Source: JAPULR01 sp963665075 (GTDB taxonomy: Bacteria > Chloroflexota > Dehalococcoidia > Lucifugimonadales > GCA-2712585). Taken from it: a stretch of DNA of 64,000 nt. The position numbers and the translations under genes are program-made. The notes under the pieces are model-generated. The model did not search any database. It worked only from the letters and a program-made list of their open reading frames with translations, and had not been told where the DNA came from. The stretch's first letter is position 1. Every line of letters starts with the position of its first letter. The stretch spans positions 2,604,001 through 2,668,000 of the forward strand of contig OY762063.1 of NCBI GenBank assembly GCA_963665075.1. Direction: 5' to 3'. Shown piece after piece: positions 15,385-23,646 of this stretch.

Positions 15385-16313
15385 GCAAGATTGAGGAAGC
15401 CAGGGATGTCTTGCAGCAGCTTGGGCTTCCACCGGCTCAGTACAACGATATTTCCTGCTTGACCCCATTGGCTTTGACTGGACTCTCTGAAGAAGACGCT
15501 TGGAGTATAGCATCCAAGCCATCGCGCACCATTCATCAGACGCTGGTGTTTATGAAAGAGGCGTATGGAAGGGAATACGCTGAAAATACGCGAGAGACTG
15601 TTAGACGTCGGGTTATTCATCAATTCGAGCAGGCCAGGATAGTGGATCGCAACCCAGATGAGCCAGACCTTCCTACAAACAGTCCACGGACGCATTATGG
15701 GCTAACTGATGAAGCGTTGAACGTGCTTAGGTTGTACGAGAGTGAGGGTTGGGAATCCGCATTGCAAACTTTCAAATCAAGCCATGCTTCGCTCTTGGAG
15801 ATATATCAAAGGCGTCGTCGGATGCAGGAAATTCCTATACGCCTTTCAACGGGAGAGGATATACGGCTATCGCCCGGGAGTCACAACAGATTGCAGGCAC
15901 AGGTTATAGAATTCTTTGGGCCGAGATTCGCGCCGGGGGCGATACTGCTGTATTTGGGAGACACGTCTCGAAAATTCTTGCAAGTGGATGAGGATACCCT
16001 AGGTAGACTAGGCATTCCTCTTACCGAACATGACAAGTTGCCTGATATATTGCTTTATGACGAAGAGCGCAACAGGTTATTCGTGATAGAGGCTGTGACT
16101 TCTCATGGTCCAGTGAACGCAAAGCGAGTAGAGGAGTTGGAAGTCACCTTCCAGCGTTGCGTTGCCAAGCGCTTGTATGTCACTGCCTTCGCGGATTTCA
16201 GGCAGTTTAAGCGGCACGTGGAAAAGATTGCTTGGGAGACCGAAGTGTGGATTGCCGAGATGCCAGACCACTTAATCCACTTCAACGGCGATAAATTTCT
16301 CGGCACTCAGTAG
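15381..16313 (+). CDS. BsuBI/PstI-family type II restriction endonuclease
   Basis: 310 residues, close to PstI in length. An N-terminal helical, winged-helix-like part (1-160) precedes the catalytic domain, which shows the family hallmark TEHDKLPDILLYDEERNRLF followed by VIEAVTSHGPVNAKRVEEL. This is a PD-(D/E)xK-type site with Asp in LPDILLY and Glu in VIEAV. FQRCVAKRLYVTAFADF and DHLIHFNGDKFLG are also family-typical. Predicted to cut CTGCAG. The GTG start overlaps the methyltransferase stop by 4 nt, so the methyltransferase is made first. No separate controller (C) protein gene is present. Confidence 0.9.
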   Translation: MSKIEEARDVLQQLGLPPAQYNDISCLTPLALTGLSEEDAWSIASKPSRTIHQTLVFMKEAYGREYAENTRETVRRRVIHQFEQARIVDRNPDEPDLPTNSPRTHYGLTDEALNVLRLYESEGWESALQTFKSSHASLLEIYQRRRRMQEIPIRLSTGEDIRLSPGSHNRLQAQVIEFFGPRFAPGAILLYLGDTSRKFLQVDEDTLGRLGIPLTEHDKLPDILLYDEERNRLFVIEAVTSHGPVNAKRVEELEVTFQRCVAKRLYVTAFADFRQFKRHVEKIAWETEVWIAEMPDHLIHFNGDKFLGTQ

Positions 16314-16433
16314 GTTAAGACTGATTCTTCGAAGTTCGGCATATTTTACATAACAGCAGCCAATGCAGGGGTGGGTGTGGTAGGATGGGCGGGTTGACGG
16401 GTTAGGGAAATTTGGGTTCAAGAGGAGATGGTT

Positions 16434-17660
16434 ATGAGTATGAGCAAAGGGGCTTTGGACGGGGTTCGGGTGTTGGATCTGGGGCGGTATCAGGCGGGGC
16501 CGCGGGCTAGTCTGGTGATGGCGCGGTTGGGAGCGGAGGTCATCAAAGTCGAAGGGCCGGGGGGCGACGAGAGCCGCGATCACGGGCCGTTCGTGCGGGG
16601 GCAGAGCGCCTATTGGGTGCAGTACAACAGCGGCAAGAAGAGCCTGGGGCTGAATCTTCGCACGGAGGAGGGGAAGGAAGTGCTGCGGGGGTTGGTGAAG
16701 GTGTCGGATATTCTGGTGCAGAATTTTCGGCCGGGGACGATTGCGAAGATGGGGTTTTCGTATGAGAACCTTCGGAAGCTGAACAAGGGAATCATTATGG
16801 TGAACGTGTCGGCTTACGGGCAGTACGGGCCGTACAGCAGTCGCATCGGGTTCGACCCAATCGGGCAGGCGATAAGCGGTATGATGATGTTGACGGGGTT
16901 TGAGGGGATGCCGCCGATTACGACGGCGAATCCGATAATCGACAGGATAACGTCGCTTCACGCCTGCATCGGGGCGTTGGCGGCGCTGCACGAACGGAAG
17001 ACGTCGGGCGAGGGGCAGTGCGTGGACGTGTGTCTGGCGGATACGGGGTATACGATGACGGAGATCCAGTGCAGCGCGTTTCTGGGGTCGGGGGAGGATA
17101 CGCCTCGGAAGGGGAACGGTCGGGGGACGAGCAACGTCTATCAGGCTTCGGACGGGTGGGTGCTTTTGTCGGCGCAGAGCAACAATATCTGGCCGCGGTT
17201 TTGCGGGGTTATCGGGAAGCGGGAGTGGGCGGAGGATCCGCGTTTCGCGACGCGGTCGGCGCGGGATGCAAATGCGGACGCGATAACGGAGGAGCTGGAG
17301 GGATGGTTTCGGGGTCGGACGGTGGCGGAGGCGGTGGGGCTGATTGCGGACGTGGGGATTCCCTGCCAGGCGGTGAACCGGATACCTGAAGCGGCGACGG
17401 ACCCGCATTTGCACGAGCGGGAGATTCTGGTGGAGGCGCCGGACCCGGTGGCGGGGACGATTCACGTTTCGGGGAAGAACATCAAGTTGAGTCGGAGTGG
17501 GGCGGTGGTGGGGTCGGCGCCGACGGCGGGGCAGCATACGCGGGAGATTTTGACGTCGTTGTTGGGGTATTCGGACGGGGAGATTGAGCGGTTGGAGTCG
17601 TCGGGGGCGCTGTATACGGGGTTGGGGACGCGGGAGGTGGTGGCGGCGGAGGGGGATTAG
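16434..17660 (+). CDS. CaiB/BaiF family III CoA transferase
   Basis: 408 residues from ATG 16434, chosen over ATG 16428 because GAGGAG is 7 nt from the former and abuts the latter. Family III features: LDGVRVLDLGRYQAGPRASLVMARLGAEVIKVEGP at the N-terminus; NSGKKSLGLNLRTEEGKEVL; the segment around GFSYENLRKLN; VSAYGQYGPY; and the C-terminal SGKNIKLSRSGAVVGSAPTAGQHT. The catalytic Asp is expected in VCLADTGYTM. Enzymes of this family move CoA between carboxylic acids in the cytoplasm (carnitine, bile acid, oxalate or 2-hydroxyacid metabolism). The substrate cannot be told. Stands alone downstream of the restriction cassette. Confidence 0.9.
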   Translation: MSMSKGALDGVRVLDLGRYQAGPRASLVMARLGAEVIKVEGPGGDESRDHGPFVRGQSAYWVQYNSGKKSLGLNLRTEEGKEVLRGLVKVSDILVQNFRPGTIAKMGFSYENLRKLNKGIIMVNVSAYGQYGPYSSRIGFDPIGQAISGMMMLTGFEGMPPITTANPIIDRITSLHACIGALAALHERKTSGEGQCVDVCLADTGYTMTEIQCSAFLGSGEDTPRKGNGRGTSNVYQASDGWVLLSAQSNNIWPRFCGVIGKREWAEDPRFATRSARDANADAITEELEGWFRGRTVAEAVGLIADVGIPCQAVNRIPEAATDPHLHEREILVEAPDPVAGTIHVSGKNIKLSRSGAVVGSAPTAGQHTREILTSLLGYSDGEIERLESSGALYTGLGTREVVAAEGD

Positions 17661-17818
17661 GGGGGAGTCACCCTCACCTTAATCCTCTCCCTCAAGGGAG
17701 AGGGGGATGGGCTCCCGCTTTTGCGGGAGCAAGAGTGAGGGGCTAGACCCTTCGACAGGCTCAGGGTGAGCGAGGGGAGGATTGGTCAGGGCGAGCGAGG
17801 GGCAGAGTCACCCCCATC
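17661..17818. repeat. Spacer of three intergenic repeat units
   Basis: A GGGAGTCACCCTCACC...CTCAAGGGAGAGG unit, a GGGCTCCCGC...GCGGGAGC palindrome (about 17707-17733) and a TTCGACAGGCTCAGGGTGAGC unit (about 17746-17770). Confidence 0.7.
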
Positions 17819-18679
17819 TCAATCTTCCCCCGTCAAGGTGGAAGAGGTAAGAGGGGATGTGAGGGGGGGAAGGGCGTCGACTTTTGCGAGGAAGGTGAGG
17901 ATGGCGTGGTTGAAGGCTTGGGGTTGGTCTAGGTTGGAGAGGTGGCCGGCGTTGGGGATTATTTTCAGTTGGGAGCCTTTGATTTTCTGGTGGATGAGCT
18001 TGCAGGCTTCGAGGGCGGGGTCTTCGTCGCCGCTGAGGACGAGGGTGGGGGCGCGGATGGTGGAGAGGATGTCGGGGTCGAATTGGGCGTGGACGGTGGC
18101 GAGGGTGCTGTGAGCATAGCCGACTGGGTCGAGGGCGGCGTACATCTCTCGGACGGCGCGTTCGCCTTCGGGGCCGGAGTTGGCGGTGCGGCTGATGTTG
18201 GGGTTGTGGCGTATGGAGTAGTCGGCGACGGCGTCCATTCCTTCGGTCAGGGCGAGTTCGACGATGCGGTGGCGCATACGGAGGGCTGCGGGAGGGGTTG
18301 GGAGGCCGGAAGCGGAGGCGGAGTCGATGATGATGAGGGCGGCGGTGCGGTGCGGGAATAGCAGAGCGAAGCGGGTGGCGATGCCGCCGCCCATTGAGAG
18401 GCCGCCGACGTGGGCTTTTTCGATGCCGAGGTGGTCGAGGAGGGCGAGGAGGTCGTAGGCGGAGTTGCCGCTGCCGTACTGGTCGAGGTTGGGCGGGCTG
18501 TCGGATTGGCCGTGGCCGCGGGGGTCCCAGACGATGAATCGGTACTTTTGGGATAAGGCGGGGATTTGGCCGGCCCATTCGGTGGTGTTGCCGCCGAGGC
18601 CGTAGGCGAAGATGAGGGGGAAGCCGCTGCCGTAGGATTCGTAGTGGATGCGGACGCCGTTGAGGAGGGCGGTGGGCAT
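17819..18679 (-). CDS. Alpha/beta hydrolase
   Basis: 286 residues of alpha/beta-hydrolase fold. The oxyanion region is FAYGLGGNTTEWAGQIP, then VWDPRGHGQSDSP, the nucleophile elbow is GGLSMGGGIATRFAL (Ser in GLSMGG), the acid is in LVLSGDEDPAL, and the catalytic His in IPNAGHLSNLDQP. Probably an esterase, lactonase or C-C hydrolase of the 3-oxoadipate enol-lactonase type, cytoplasmic. ATG 18679 follows AAAGGAG. The last 15 or so residues (SPLTSSTLTGED) are encoded by the spacer repeat at 17811-17870, so a repeat appears to have supplied a new C-terminus and stop. Confidence 0.9.
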   Translation of the reverse strand: MPTALLNGVRIHYESYGSGFPLIFAYGLGGNTTEWAGQIPALSQKYRFIVWDPRGHGQSDSPPNLDQYGSGNSAYDLLALLDHLGIEKAHVGGLSMGGGIATRFALLFPHRTAALIIIDSASASGLPTPPAALRMRHRIVELALTEGMDAVADYSIRHNPNISRTANSGPEGERAVREMYAALDPVGYAHSTLATVHAQFDPDILSTIRAPTLVLSGDEDPALEACKLIHQKIKGSQLKIIPNAGHLSNLDQPQAFNHAILTFLAKVDALPPLTSPLTSSTLTGED

Positions 18680-18901
18680 GGGGGGACTCCTTTGGGTTTA
18701 GTGGGGGTTAGTATAGCACTGGGGGGGAGTCACCCCCATCTCAATCTTCCCCCGTCCAGGGGGAAGAAGGTAATCGCAGCCCTTATGAGGGTTATGCAAA
18801 GGTCTCCATCATGGGGGAAGGGAGAAGAGGGGATGGATTCCCGCCAGCGCGGGAATGACGGGAGGGGGCGGGAATGATGGTGGATGTGGGATGGATGGAA
18901 C
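18680..18901. repeat. Spacer with repeat units and a MITE terminal fragment
   Basis: A GGAGTCACCCCCATCTC...GGGGGAAG unit (18726-18770), an isolated MITE terminal repeat GTTATGCAAAGGTCTCC (18791-18807) and a GGATTCCCGCCAGCGCGGGAATGACGG palindrome (about 18834-18860). No gene. Confidence 0.65.
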
Positions 18902-18923
18902 AAAAAAGAAGCCTTGCGGCTTC
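18902..18923 (-). terminator. Intrinsic terminator of the structured RNA
   Basis: Minus-strand GAAGCC-GCAA-GGCTTC followed by TTTTTT (18907 down to 18902). The opposite strand has only a weak T-run, so the direction is minus. Confidence 0.8.
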
Positions 18924-19059
18924 CTTTTCGTCAACGTTATCGGGTCCGAACCTGGGTTTGGATACCATTTAGGTCCTGAGTCGGACCCCGCACAGGGCGA
19001 TGGCAGGCATTTGCCCGAACCCGACGGCTGATGGGTGGTTGATTTTGGTTAGGGCGCTA

Positions 19060-19119
19060 CTATAGCGTCGAATCCAGACAGATGCCTACCATCGCCCTCT
19101 TAGTTAAACTATGTTCCAT
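19060..19119 (-). CDS. 19-residue ORF with near-perfect Shine-Dalgarno (leader peptide?)
   Basis: The frame MEHSLTKRAMVGICLDSTL is preceded by AAGGAGGTGA, ten bases complementary to the 16S 3' end, with the ATG 6 nt after GGAGG. It lies at the 5' end of the structured RNA, and its coding bases form one arm of the 16-bp stem, so translation could alter the fold. It could equally be a chance ORF if the purine run has a structural role. No family is recognised. Confidence 0.35.
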   Translation of the reverse strand: MEHSLTKRAMVGICLDSTL

Positions 19120-19284
19120 ACGTCACCTCCTTCGGCTGTTGGAGCCCTGTCGAAATTCCGCGCAAGCGGTGGAATTATGGTAAGGGGGAGTATGGGCGCG
19201 TGTCAAGGGGATGGAGATGGGTTTGACGGCATCAGATTGGATGTGTAGGGTGTATTCACACGCAATAGAGGAGAGGACACGGAA

Positions 19285-19560
19285 ATGGCACGGGTGCAGT
19301 TGATAATCCCCGATGTGGATAGGTATAAGTACGTCCGACAGGCGAAGAGGGAGGGGCTGACGCTCAGCGCATGGCTGAGGGCGGCGGCGCAGGAGAAGTT
19401 GAAAGCGGAGGAAGAGTCGGATAGGTTCAAATCGGTGGAAGACTTGAGGCGTTTCTTCGAGGAATGTGACGCCAGGCGTGGTGATGATAGGGAACCGGAT
19501 TGGGAAGAGCATAAGCGCGCAATTCAAGAATCGCGGTTGCGCGGTCTGCCCAAGGTATGA
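19285..19560 (+). CDS. VapB-like antitoxin, ribbon-helix-helix type
   Basis: 91 residues. The N-terminus ARVQLIIPDVDRYKYVRQAK (strand) followed by EGLTLSAWLRAAAQEKLKAE (two helices) is the layout of a ribbon-helix-helix DNA-binding antitoxin. The acidic/helical C-terminus (SVEDLRRFFEECDARRGDDR) should wrap the toxin. It overlaps the PIN gene by 4 nt (ATGA), the usual antitoxin-first order. ATG 19285 follows GGAGAGG. It should bind and silence the toxin and repress its own promoter. Confidence 0.75.
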   Translation: MARVQLIIPDVDRYKYVRQAKREGLTLSAWLRAAAQEKLKAEEESDRFKSVEDLRRFFEECDARRGDDREPDWEEHKRAIQESRLRGLPKV

Positions 19561-19955
19561 TCTTCGTTGATACCAATGTCTTCATGTACCTGGTTGGGAA
19601 CCCACACCCTCTGAGGTCACGTGCTCGTACATTACTCGACGAGGCTGTACTTAGTTCAAAAACGCTTTGTACTTCTGCGGAAGTTCTACAGGAGTTAATG
19701 CACTCATATTTGCCTGTCGGTCGCCTTGAAGTTTTGCAAGATGCGCTAGACATGATTCGTCGATTGCAGGTTCAGGTGTGGCCATTGGAGGAGGAAGACG
19801 TGAGGTTGGCACGACAACTCTACGAATGGTATCCGGCCTTGGAGGCAAGGGACTTGTGCTATTTGGCTAGCTGTCGAAGGCGTGGGGTGCGGGAGATGAT
19901 GACGTTTGACAAGGGGCCGGAGCAGGCGGGGGCTGAGGTTTTGCGAGGCGGTTGA
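19557..19955 (+). CDS. VapC-like PIN-domain ribonuclease toxin
   Basis: 132 residues, standard VapC length. The acidic PIN residues are visible: MIFVDTNVFMYLVG (first Asp), SAEVLQELMHSY (Glu), EARDLCYLASCRR (Asp in the 'A.D...AA' position) and MMTFDKGPEQ (last Asp). It should be a magnesium-dependent endoribonuclease that cuts structured RNA such as tRNA or rRNA when freed from the antitoxin at 19285. The C-terminal motif 'TFDKG' is typical. Complete, with no sign of decay. Confidence 0.85.
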   Translation: MIFVDTNVFMYLVGNPHPLRSRARTLLDEAVLSSKTLCTSAEVLQELMHSYLPVGRLEVLQDALDMIRRLQVQVWPLEEEDVRLARQLYEWYPALEARDLCYLASCRRRGVREMMTFDKGPEQAGAEVLRGG

Positions 19956-20132
19956 AGCGGTAGGGTTTGGATGTGGAGGCTTAGGAAGGCCGGTGTTCTG
20001 TCGGTGGGCTGCGTTGAAGGTGGGGGATGGGTGGTGTTATAGTTGCGGGGGCTTATTTCAGGGAAGTGATATTTTTTCAGTCGATATGGAGTTGGGCGCA
20101 TTTCGGATTTCTGTGGTAATGAAGGTGCTTAG

Positions 20133-22424
20133 TTGAAGTTCTTGTCTACGGAGCATTGGGCGCGGGTCTGCTCTCGGAAGCCGTTGTTGGTGCTGGGGAT
20201 TTGGGCTGTGCTTGTGCTTGTCGCGGGGGCGTTGGCGGTGGACGGGGAGATGGGGCCGGGGCCTCAGATTGTGGACGCGCTGAAGCCGGCCACGACGACG
20301 GAGTTGAAGTTGACGGGGGCGGCGGAGTCGTCGCAGGCGGAGAGTCTGCTGGAGGAGCGGGGCGGACAGGAGATGCCGTTGAGGGAGATCGTAATCGTCC
20401 AATCGGATACGCATACCGTAGACGACCCTGAATTCCGCACGAAGGTTGAGGTGCTTTATCACGAACTAATCGTATTGGGGGCGGACGTCGCGATTCCGGA
20501 GAGGAGTTACTACACGACGGACCCGCCGGACAATAATCTGGTGTCCAAGGACCGGATGACCACGTTTATGACGGTGGTGATGCCGGGGGACTACGTGGAG
20601 GCGGTGAAGAATGTGGAGGAAGTGCTTCACGTGGTGGAGGAGTCGAACGAGGCGGACAGGTTCCGGGTGTTGACGATTGGGGACGCGAGCATCGCCTTCG
20701 AGCAGAACGAGCTGGCGGAGAGGGACTTGCGGCAGGGGGAGCGGATAGGGATTCCGGTTGCGCTGGTGATTCTGGTGGTGCTGTTCGGGACGGTTGCAGC
20801 GGTGATTATGCCCTTGGGATTGGCTATCGTGGGAATCATCGTCGCGCTGGGGATTGCGGCGCTCGTCGGGCAGACGATGGACCTGGTCTTCTTCGTGACG
20901 CTGATGATTGTGATGATCGGGCTGGCGGTGGGAATCGACTATTCCATCCTGATAATCTCGCGGTTCAGGGACGAGCGGGCGAAGGGCCGGGACAAGCTGG
21001 AGGCCATCGAGCGGGCGGGAGCGACGGCGGGTCGGACGGTGTTGTTCAGCGGGCTGACGGTGGTGATTGCGCTGCTGGGAATGCTCATCGTGCCGTTTGG
21101 ATTCTTCCAGTCGCTGGGAATCGGGGCGATACTTGTGGTGCTGGTGGCGCTTTCGGCGACGTTTACGTTCCTGCCGGCGGGCCTGGCGGTGTTCGGAGAT
21201 CACATAGAGAAGCTGCCGGTGCCCTTCTTCGGCAGGAAGTCGGCGCAGGCGGCGCAGGGCGACGTCGGGTCGCATGACGGGTTCTGGGAGGGAGTGACGC
21301 GGGTGGTGATGCGCTATCCGCTCATCAGCATAATCGTCGTGGGCGTGCCGATGGTGATTTTGACGCTTTTCTACTTCCAATGGCCGGGCATCAGCACGGG
21401 GCTGAACGGGGTGGACGTGTTTCCTGAGGGGGCGGAGACGCGGGAGGCGTTCTTCGTGATGGAGGAGAAGTTCTCCTTCGGGCTGGTGAATCCGACGGAC
21501 GTGGTGATAGACGGAGACGTGACCAATCCGGCGGTGCAGGGAGGCATCGTGAATCTGATGACCTCGATGTCTGGGCATCCCGGGGTGACGGTGTTCCCAT
21601 TGCCGGTTACGAACGATGCACGGGATTTGACGCATCTTTCCGTGTTCATCGACGGTGAGTCGCGGAGCCAGGAGGCGGTGGACGTTGTGACGGCGATAAG
21701 GGAGGAGTACGCGCCGGCGGCCTTCGAGGGCGTGGAGGCGGAGGTGTACGTGGGCGGCGTGACGGCGGTGGTGGCGGACACTTTCTCGATTGTGGACAGG
21801 TACACGCCGATAGTGTTCGCCTTCGTGCTGGGGTGCAGCTTCCTGATATTGATGCTGGTTTTCCGGTCGATAGTCATTCCCATTAAGGCCGTGTTTATGA
21901 ATCTGCTGTCGGTGGGGACGGCCTACGGGCTGATTGTGCTGGTGTTCCAGAAGGGCATCGGGGCGGATTTGCTGGGGTTCCAGCAAGCAGAGGTCATCGA
22001 CGCGTGGATTCCGCTGTTCCTGTTTTCGATTCTGTTCGGGCTTTCGATGGACTACCACGTGTTCCTGCTGAGTCGCATCCGGGAGCGGTACGACCAGACG
22101 GGGAACAACCGGGAGGCGGTGGCTTATGGGCTTCGGTCGACGGCGGGGATAATTACGGGATGCGCGCTCATCATGGTGGCGGTGTTCGGGGCGTTCGCGA
22201 TGGGGGAGACGATAATCAACCAGCAGGTAGGGTTCGGGCTGGCGGTGGCGGTGTTCCTGGACGCGACGCTGGTTCGGTCGGTATTGGTGCCTGCGAGCAT
22301 GGAGTTCCTGGGGCGTCGAAATTGGTATCTGCCTTCGTTCCTGAGGTGGCTGCCGGACGTGCGAGTGGAGCCGGAGGAAGAGGATGAAGTCGAGTCTAGG
22401 CCCGACGTCGGTCGTGGAACTTAG
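20133..22424 (+). CDS. MMPL-family RND transporter
   Basis: 763 residues with the RND two-fold layout. TM1 near the N-terminus (KPLLVLGIWAVLVLVAGALA) is followed by a large outer loop. TM2-6 at about 205-370 include IGIPVALVILVVLFGTVAAV and the MMPL signature GIDYSILIISRFRDE. The second half begins around 405, has its outer loop, and then GLSMDYHVFLLSRIRERYDQ, the paired copy. Both conserved Asp-Tyr pairs of the proton relay (GIDYS, SMDYH) are present. It exports lipids or drugs using the proton gradient. The TTG start follows GAAGGT. It ends 3 nt before the MpaB-like gene, implying one operon. Confidence 0.9.
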   Translation: MKFLSTEHWARVCSRKPLLVLGIWAVLVLVAGALAVDGEMGPGPQIVDALKPATTTELKLTGAAESSQAESLLEERGGQEMPLREIVIVQSDTHTVDDPEFRTKVEVLYHELIVLGADVAIPERSYYTTDPPDNNLVSKDRMTTFMTVVMPGDYVEAVKNVEEVLHVVEESNEADRFRVLTIGDASIAFEQNELAERDLRQGERIGIPVALVILVVLFGTVAAVIMPLGLAIVGIIVALGIAALVGQTMDLVFFVTLMIVMIGLAVGIDYSILIISRFRDERAKGRDKLEAIERAGATAGRTVLFSGLTVVIALLGMLIVPFGFFQSLGIGAILVVLVALSATFTFLPAGLAVFGDHIEKLPVPFFGRKSAQAAQGDVGSHDGFWEGVTRVVMRYPLISIIVVGVPMVILTLFYFQWPGISTGLNGVDVFPEGAETREAFFVMEEKFSFGLVNPTDVVIDGDVTNPAVQGGIVNLMTSMSGHPGVTVFPLPVTNDARDLTHLSVFIDGESRSQEAVDVVTAIREEYAPAAFEGVEAEVYVGGVTAVVADTFSIVDRYTPIVFAFVLGCSFLILMLVFRSIVIPIKAVFMNLLSVGTAYGLIVLVFQKGIGADLLGFQQAEVIDAWIPLFLFSILFGLSMDYHVFLLSRIRERYDQTGNNREAVAYGLRSTAGIITGCALIMVAVFGAFAMGETIINQQVGFGLAVAVFLDATLVRSVLVPASMEFLGRRNWYLPSFLRWLPDVRVEPEEEDEVESRPDVGRGT

Positions 22425-22427
22425 GCA

Positions 22428-23603
22428 ATGAATATACCGACAGACTACGCCGAGGGGTATCCAAAGGCTCGTAAGATTGACGCTGAAAGGGCCGATAGAT
22501 ACGTGGCGCATACGACTATCGGCGATCCGGACGCGGACGCGATGATGGATGAGCTTGCGGGGATCCCGCAGGCGGAGGCGATGGAGTACCTCCGCGCGGG
22601 GATGGAGGCGGAATACAGAAGCCTATTGGTGGACGCGCCGGAATCGGTGCAGAAGTTCTTTCACTCTGTGGACATTGACCCCGACTGGGTGGACCATGAG
22701 GAGTTCATGCCGGGCGTTCGGATGTTTCACAGGAACTCCAAGCTGGTGCTGGGCGGCATGGTGGGCGGCACTCTGATTGAGGGATTCTCTACGAACATCG
22801 CCAAGTCCTTCTTCATAACGGGGAGGCTTCGCGACCAGGGCGTGCGGCGGCTTCAGCAGAATAATCGGCACATGGTGGAGATCTTCATGCCCGGCGGGAT
22901 GGACAGGCATGGGGACGGGTGGAAGCTGTCGGTGCGGATTCGCCTGATTCACGCGCAAGTGAGGCGGTTGATGAATGAGTCGGAGGATTGGGACAGCGAG
23001 GCGTGGGGCGTTCCCCTGAGCGCGGCGCACCTGGGCTTCGCGATTACGGCGTTTTCGGCAAGGCTGCTGAGGCATCTGAAGAATCTGGGAGCGAAGTTCG
23101 ATGACGTGGAGCGGGCGGGGTTCATGGACGTGTGGCGGTATACGGGGCATCTGATGGGGATACCGGATTCGATTCTGTATCGGGACGAGGTGGACGCGCT
23201 GGAGCTGTTCAAGATTGGGGTGATATGCGAGCCTGAGCCGGGCATGGAGTCTATAGCGATGGCGAATTCGCTGGTGAATTCGGCGCCGCTGGTAATCGGG
23301 ATTACGAATCCCACGGCGCGGCAGCAGTTGGTGAAGTACGTGTACGGGGTGTCGCGGGCGCTGATAGGGAAGCGGATGGCGAAGAGTTTGGGTTACCCGG
23401 ACGGGATGACGTTCGGGATTCTGCCCTGGTTCCGGATACAGGTGAAGTATGAACGCATCCTGAACAAGATTGCGCCGTGGCATACGAGCCAGACGAATTT
23501 CAACAATTTTACGGGGCTGCTGGAAGCGTCGGTGTTCGACGAGGCGGGGATAAGCTACCGGCTGCCGGACCACGTGTATTCGGAGGAGTCGGGGAGGTGG
23601 TAG
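22428..23603 (+). CDS. MpaB/rubber-oxygenase-type haem oxygenase (DUF2236)
   Basis: 391 residues. The DUF2236 core is seen in MFHRNSKLVLGGMVGGTLIEGF, GRLRDQGVRRLQQNNRHMVE, KLSVRIRLIHAQVRRL (the conserved 'R..Ha.vR' helix), VPLSAAHLGFAITAFSARLL and FMDVWRYTGHLMGIPDSILY. Members include latex-clearing protein, a b-type haem dioxygenase, and fungal MpaB, which cleaves prenyl chains. The substrate here is unknown but likely a lipid or isoprenoid. It starts 3 nt after the MMPL gene, so lipid export and oxidation may be linked (inference). Confidence 0.8.
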   Translation: MNIPTDYAEGYPKARKIDAERADRYVAHTTIGDPDADAMMDELAGIPQAEAMEYLRAGMEAEYRSLLVDAPESVQKFFHSVDIDPDWVDHEEFMPGVRMFHRNSKLVLGGMVGGTLIEGFSTNIAKSFFITGRLRDQGVRRLQQNNRHMVEIFMPGGMDRHGDGWKLSVRIRLIHAQVRRLMNESEDWDSEAWGVPLSAAHLGFAITAFSARLLRHLKNLGAKFDDVERAGFMDVWRYTGHLMGIPDSILYRDEVDALELFKIGVICEPEPGMESIAMANSLVNSAPLVIGITNPTARQQLVKYVYGVSRALIGKRMAKSLGYPDGMTFGILPWFRIQVKYERILNKIAPWHTSQTNFNNFTGLLEASVFDEAGISYRLPDHVYSEESGRW

Positions 23604-23613
23604 GGGGTATTTA

Positions 23614-23643
23614 TTGACGTAATATGGTGTCTAGATTTACAAT
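23614..23643 (+). promoter_or_regulatory. Sigma-70 promoter of the retron
   Basis: TTGACG (23614-23619), an 18-nt spacer, then TACAAT (23638-23643). The expected transcription start is 23649-23651, at the 5' edge of the a1 repeat, which is where a retron transcript should begin. Confidence 0.7.
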
Positions 23644-23646
23644 TGA

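Larger units (their letters stand above)
18902..19132 (-). ncRNA. Unidentified structured RNA with intrinsic terminator
   Basis: A minus-strand transcript unit of about 230 nt. Its 5' part has a 16-bp long-range stem (complement of 19082-19097 with complement of 18995-19010, one G-U pair). A small hairpin of CGCTA/TAGCG lies inside. The 3' part has a 9-bp stem pairing 18981-18990 with 18941-18949. It closes with a GAAGCC/GGCTTC hairpin with a GCAA loop and six Us. A 13-nt run TCTGGATTCGACG inside it equals the D-loop region of E. coli tmRNA as I remember it, but I see no tag reading frame or tRNA-like 3' end. It also carries a 19-codon ORF behind a very strong ribosome site. I do not recognise the class. 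Confidence 0.5.

Noticed and set aside
18902..19132. tmRNA (ssrA)
   Set aside because: A 13-nt match to the tmRNA 5' region exists, but no tag reading frame, acceptor stem or T-arm was found and the unit is too short.
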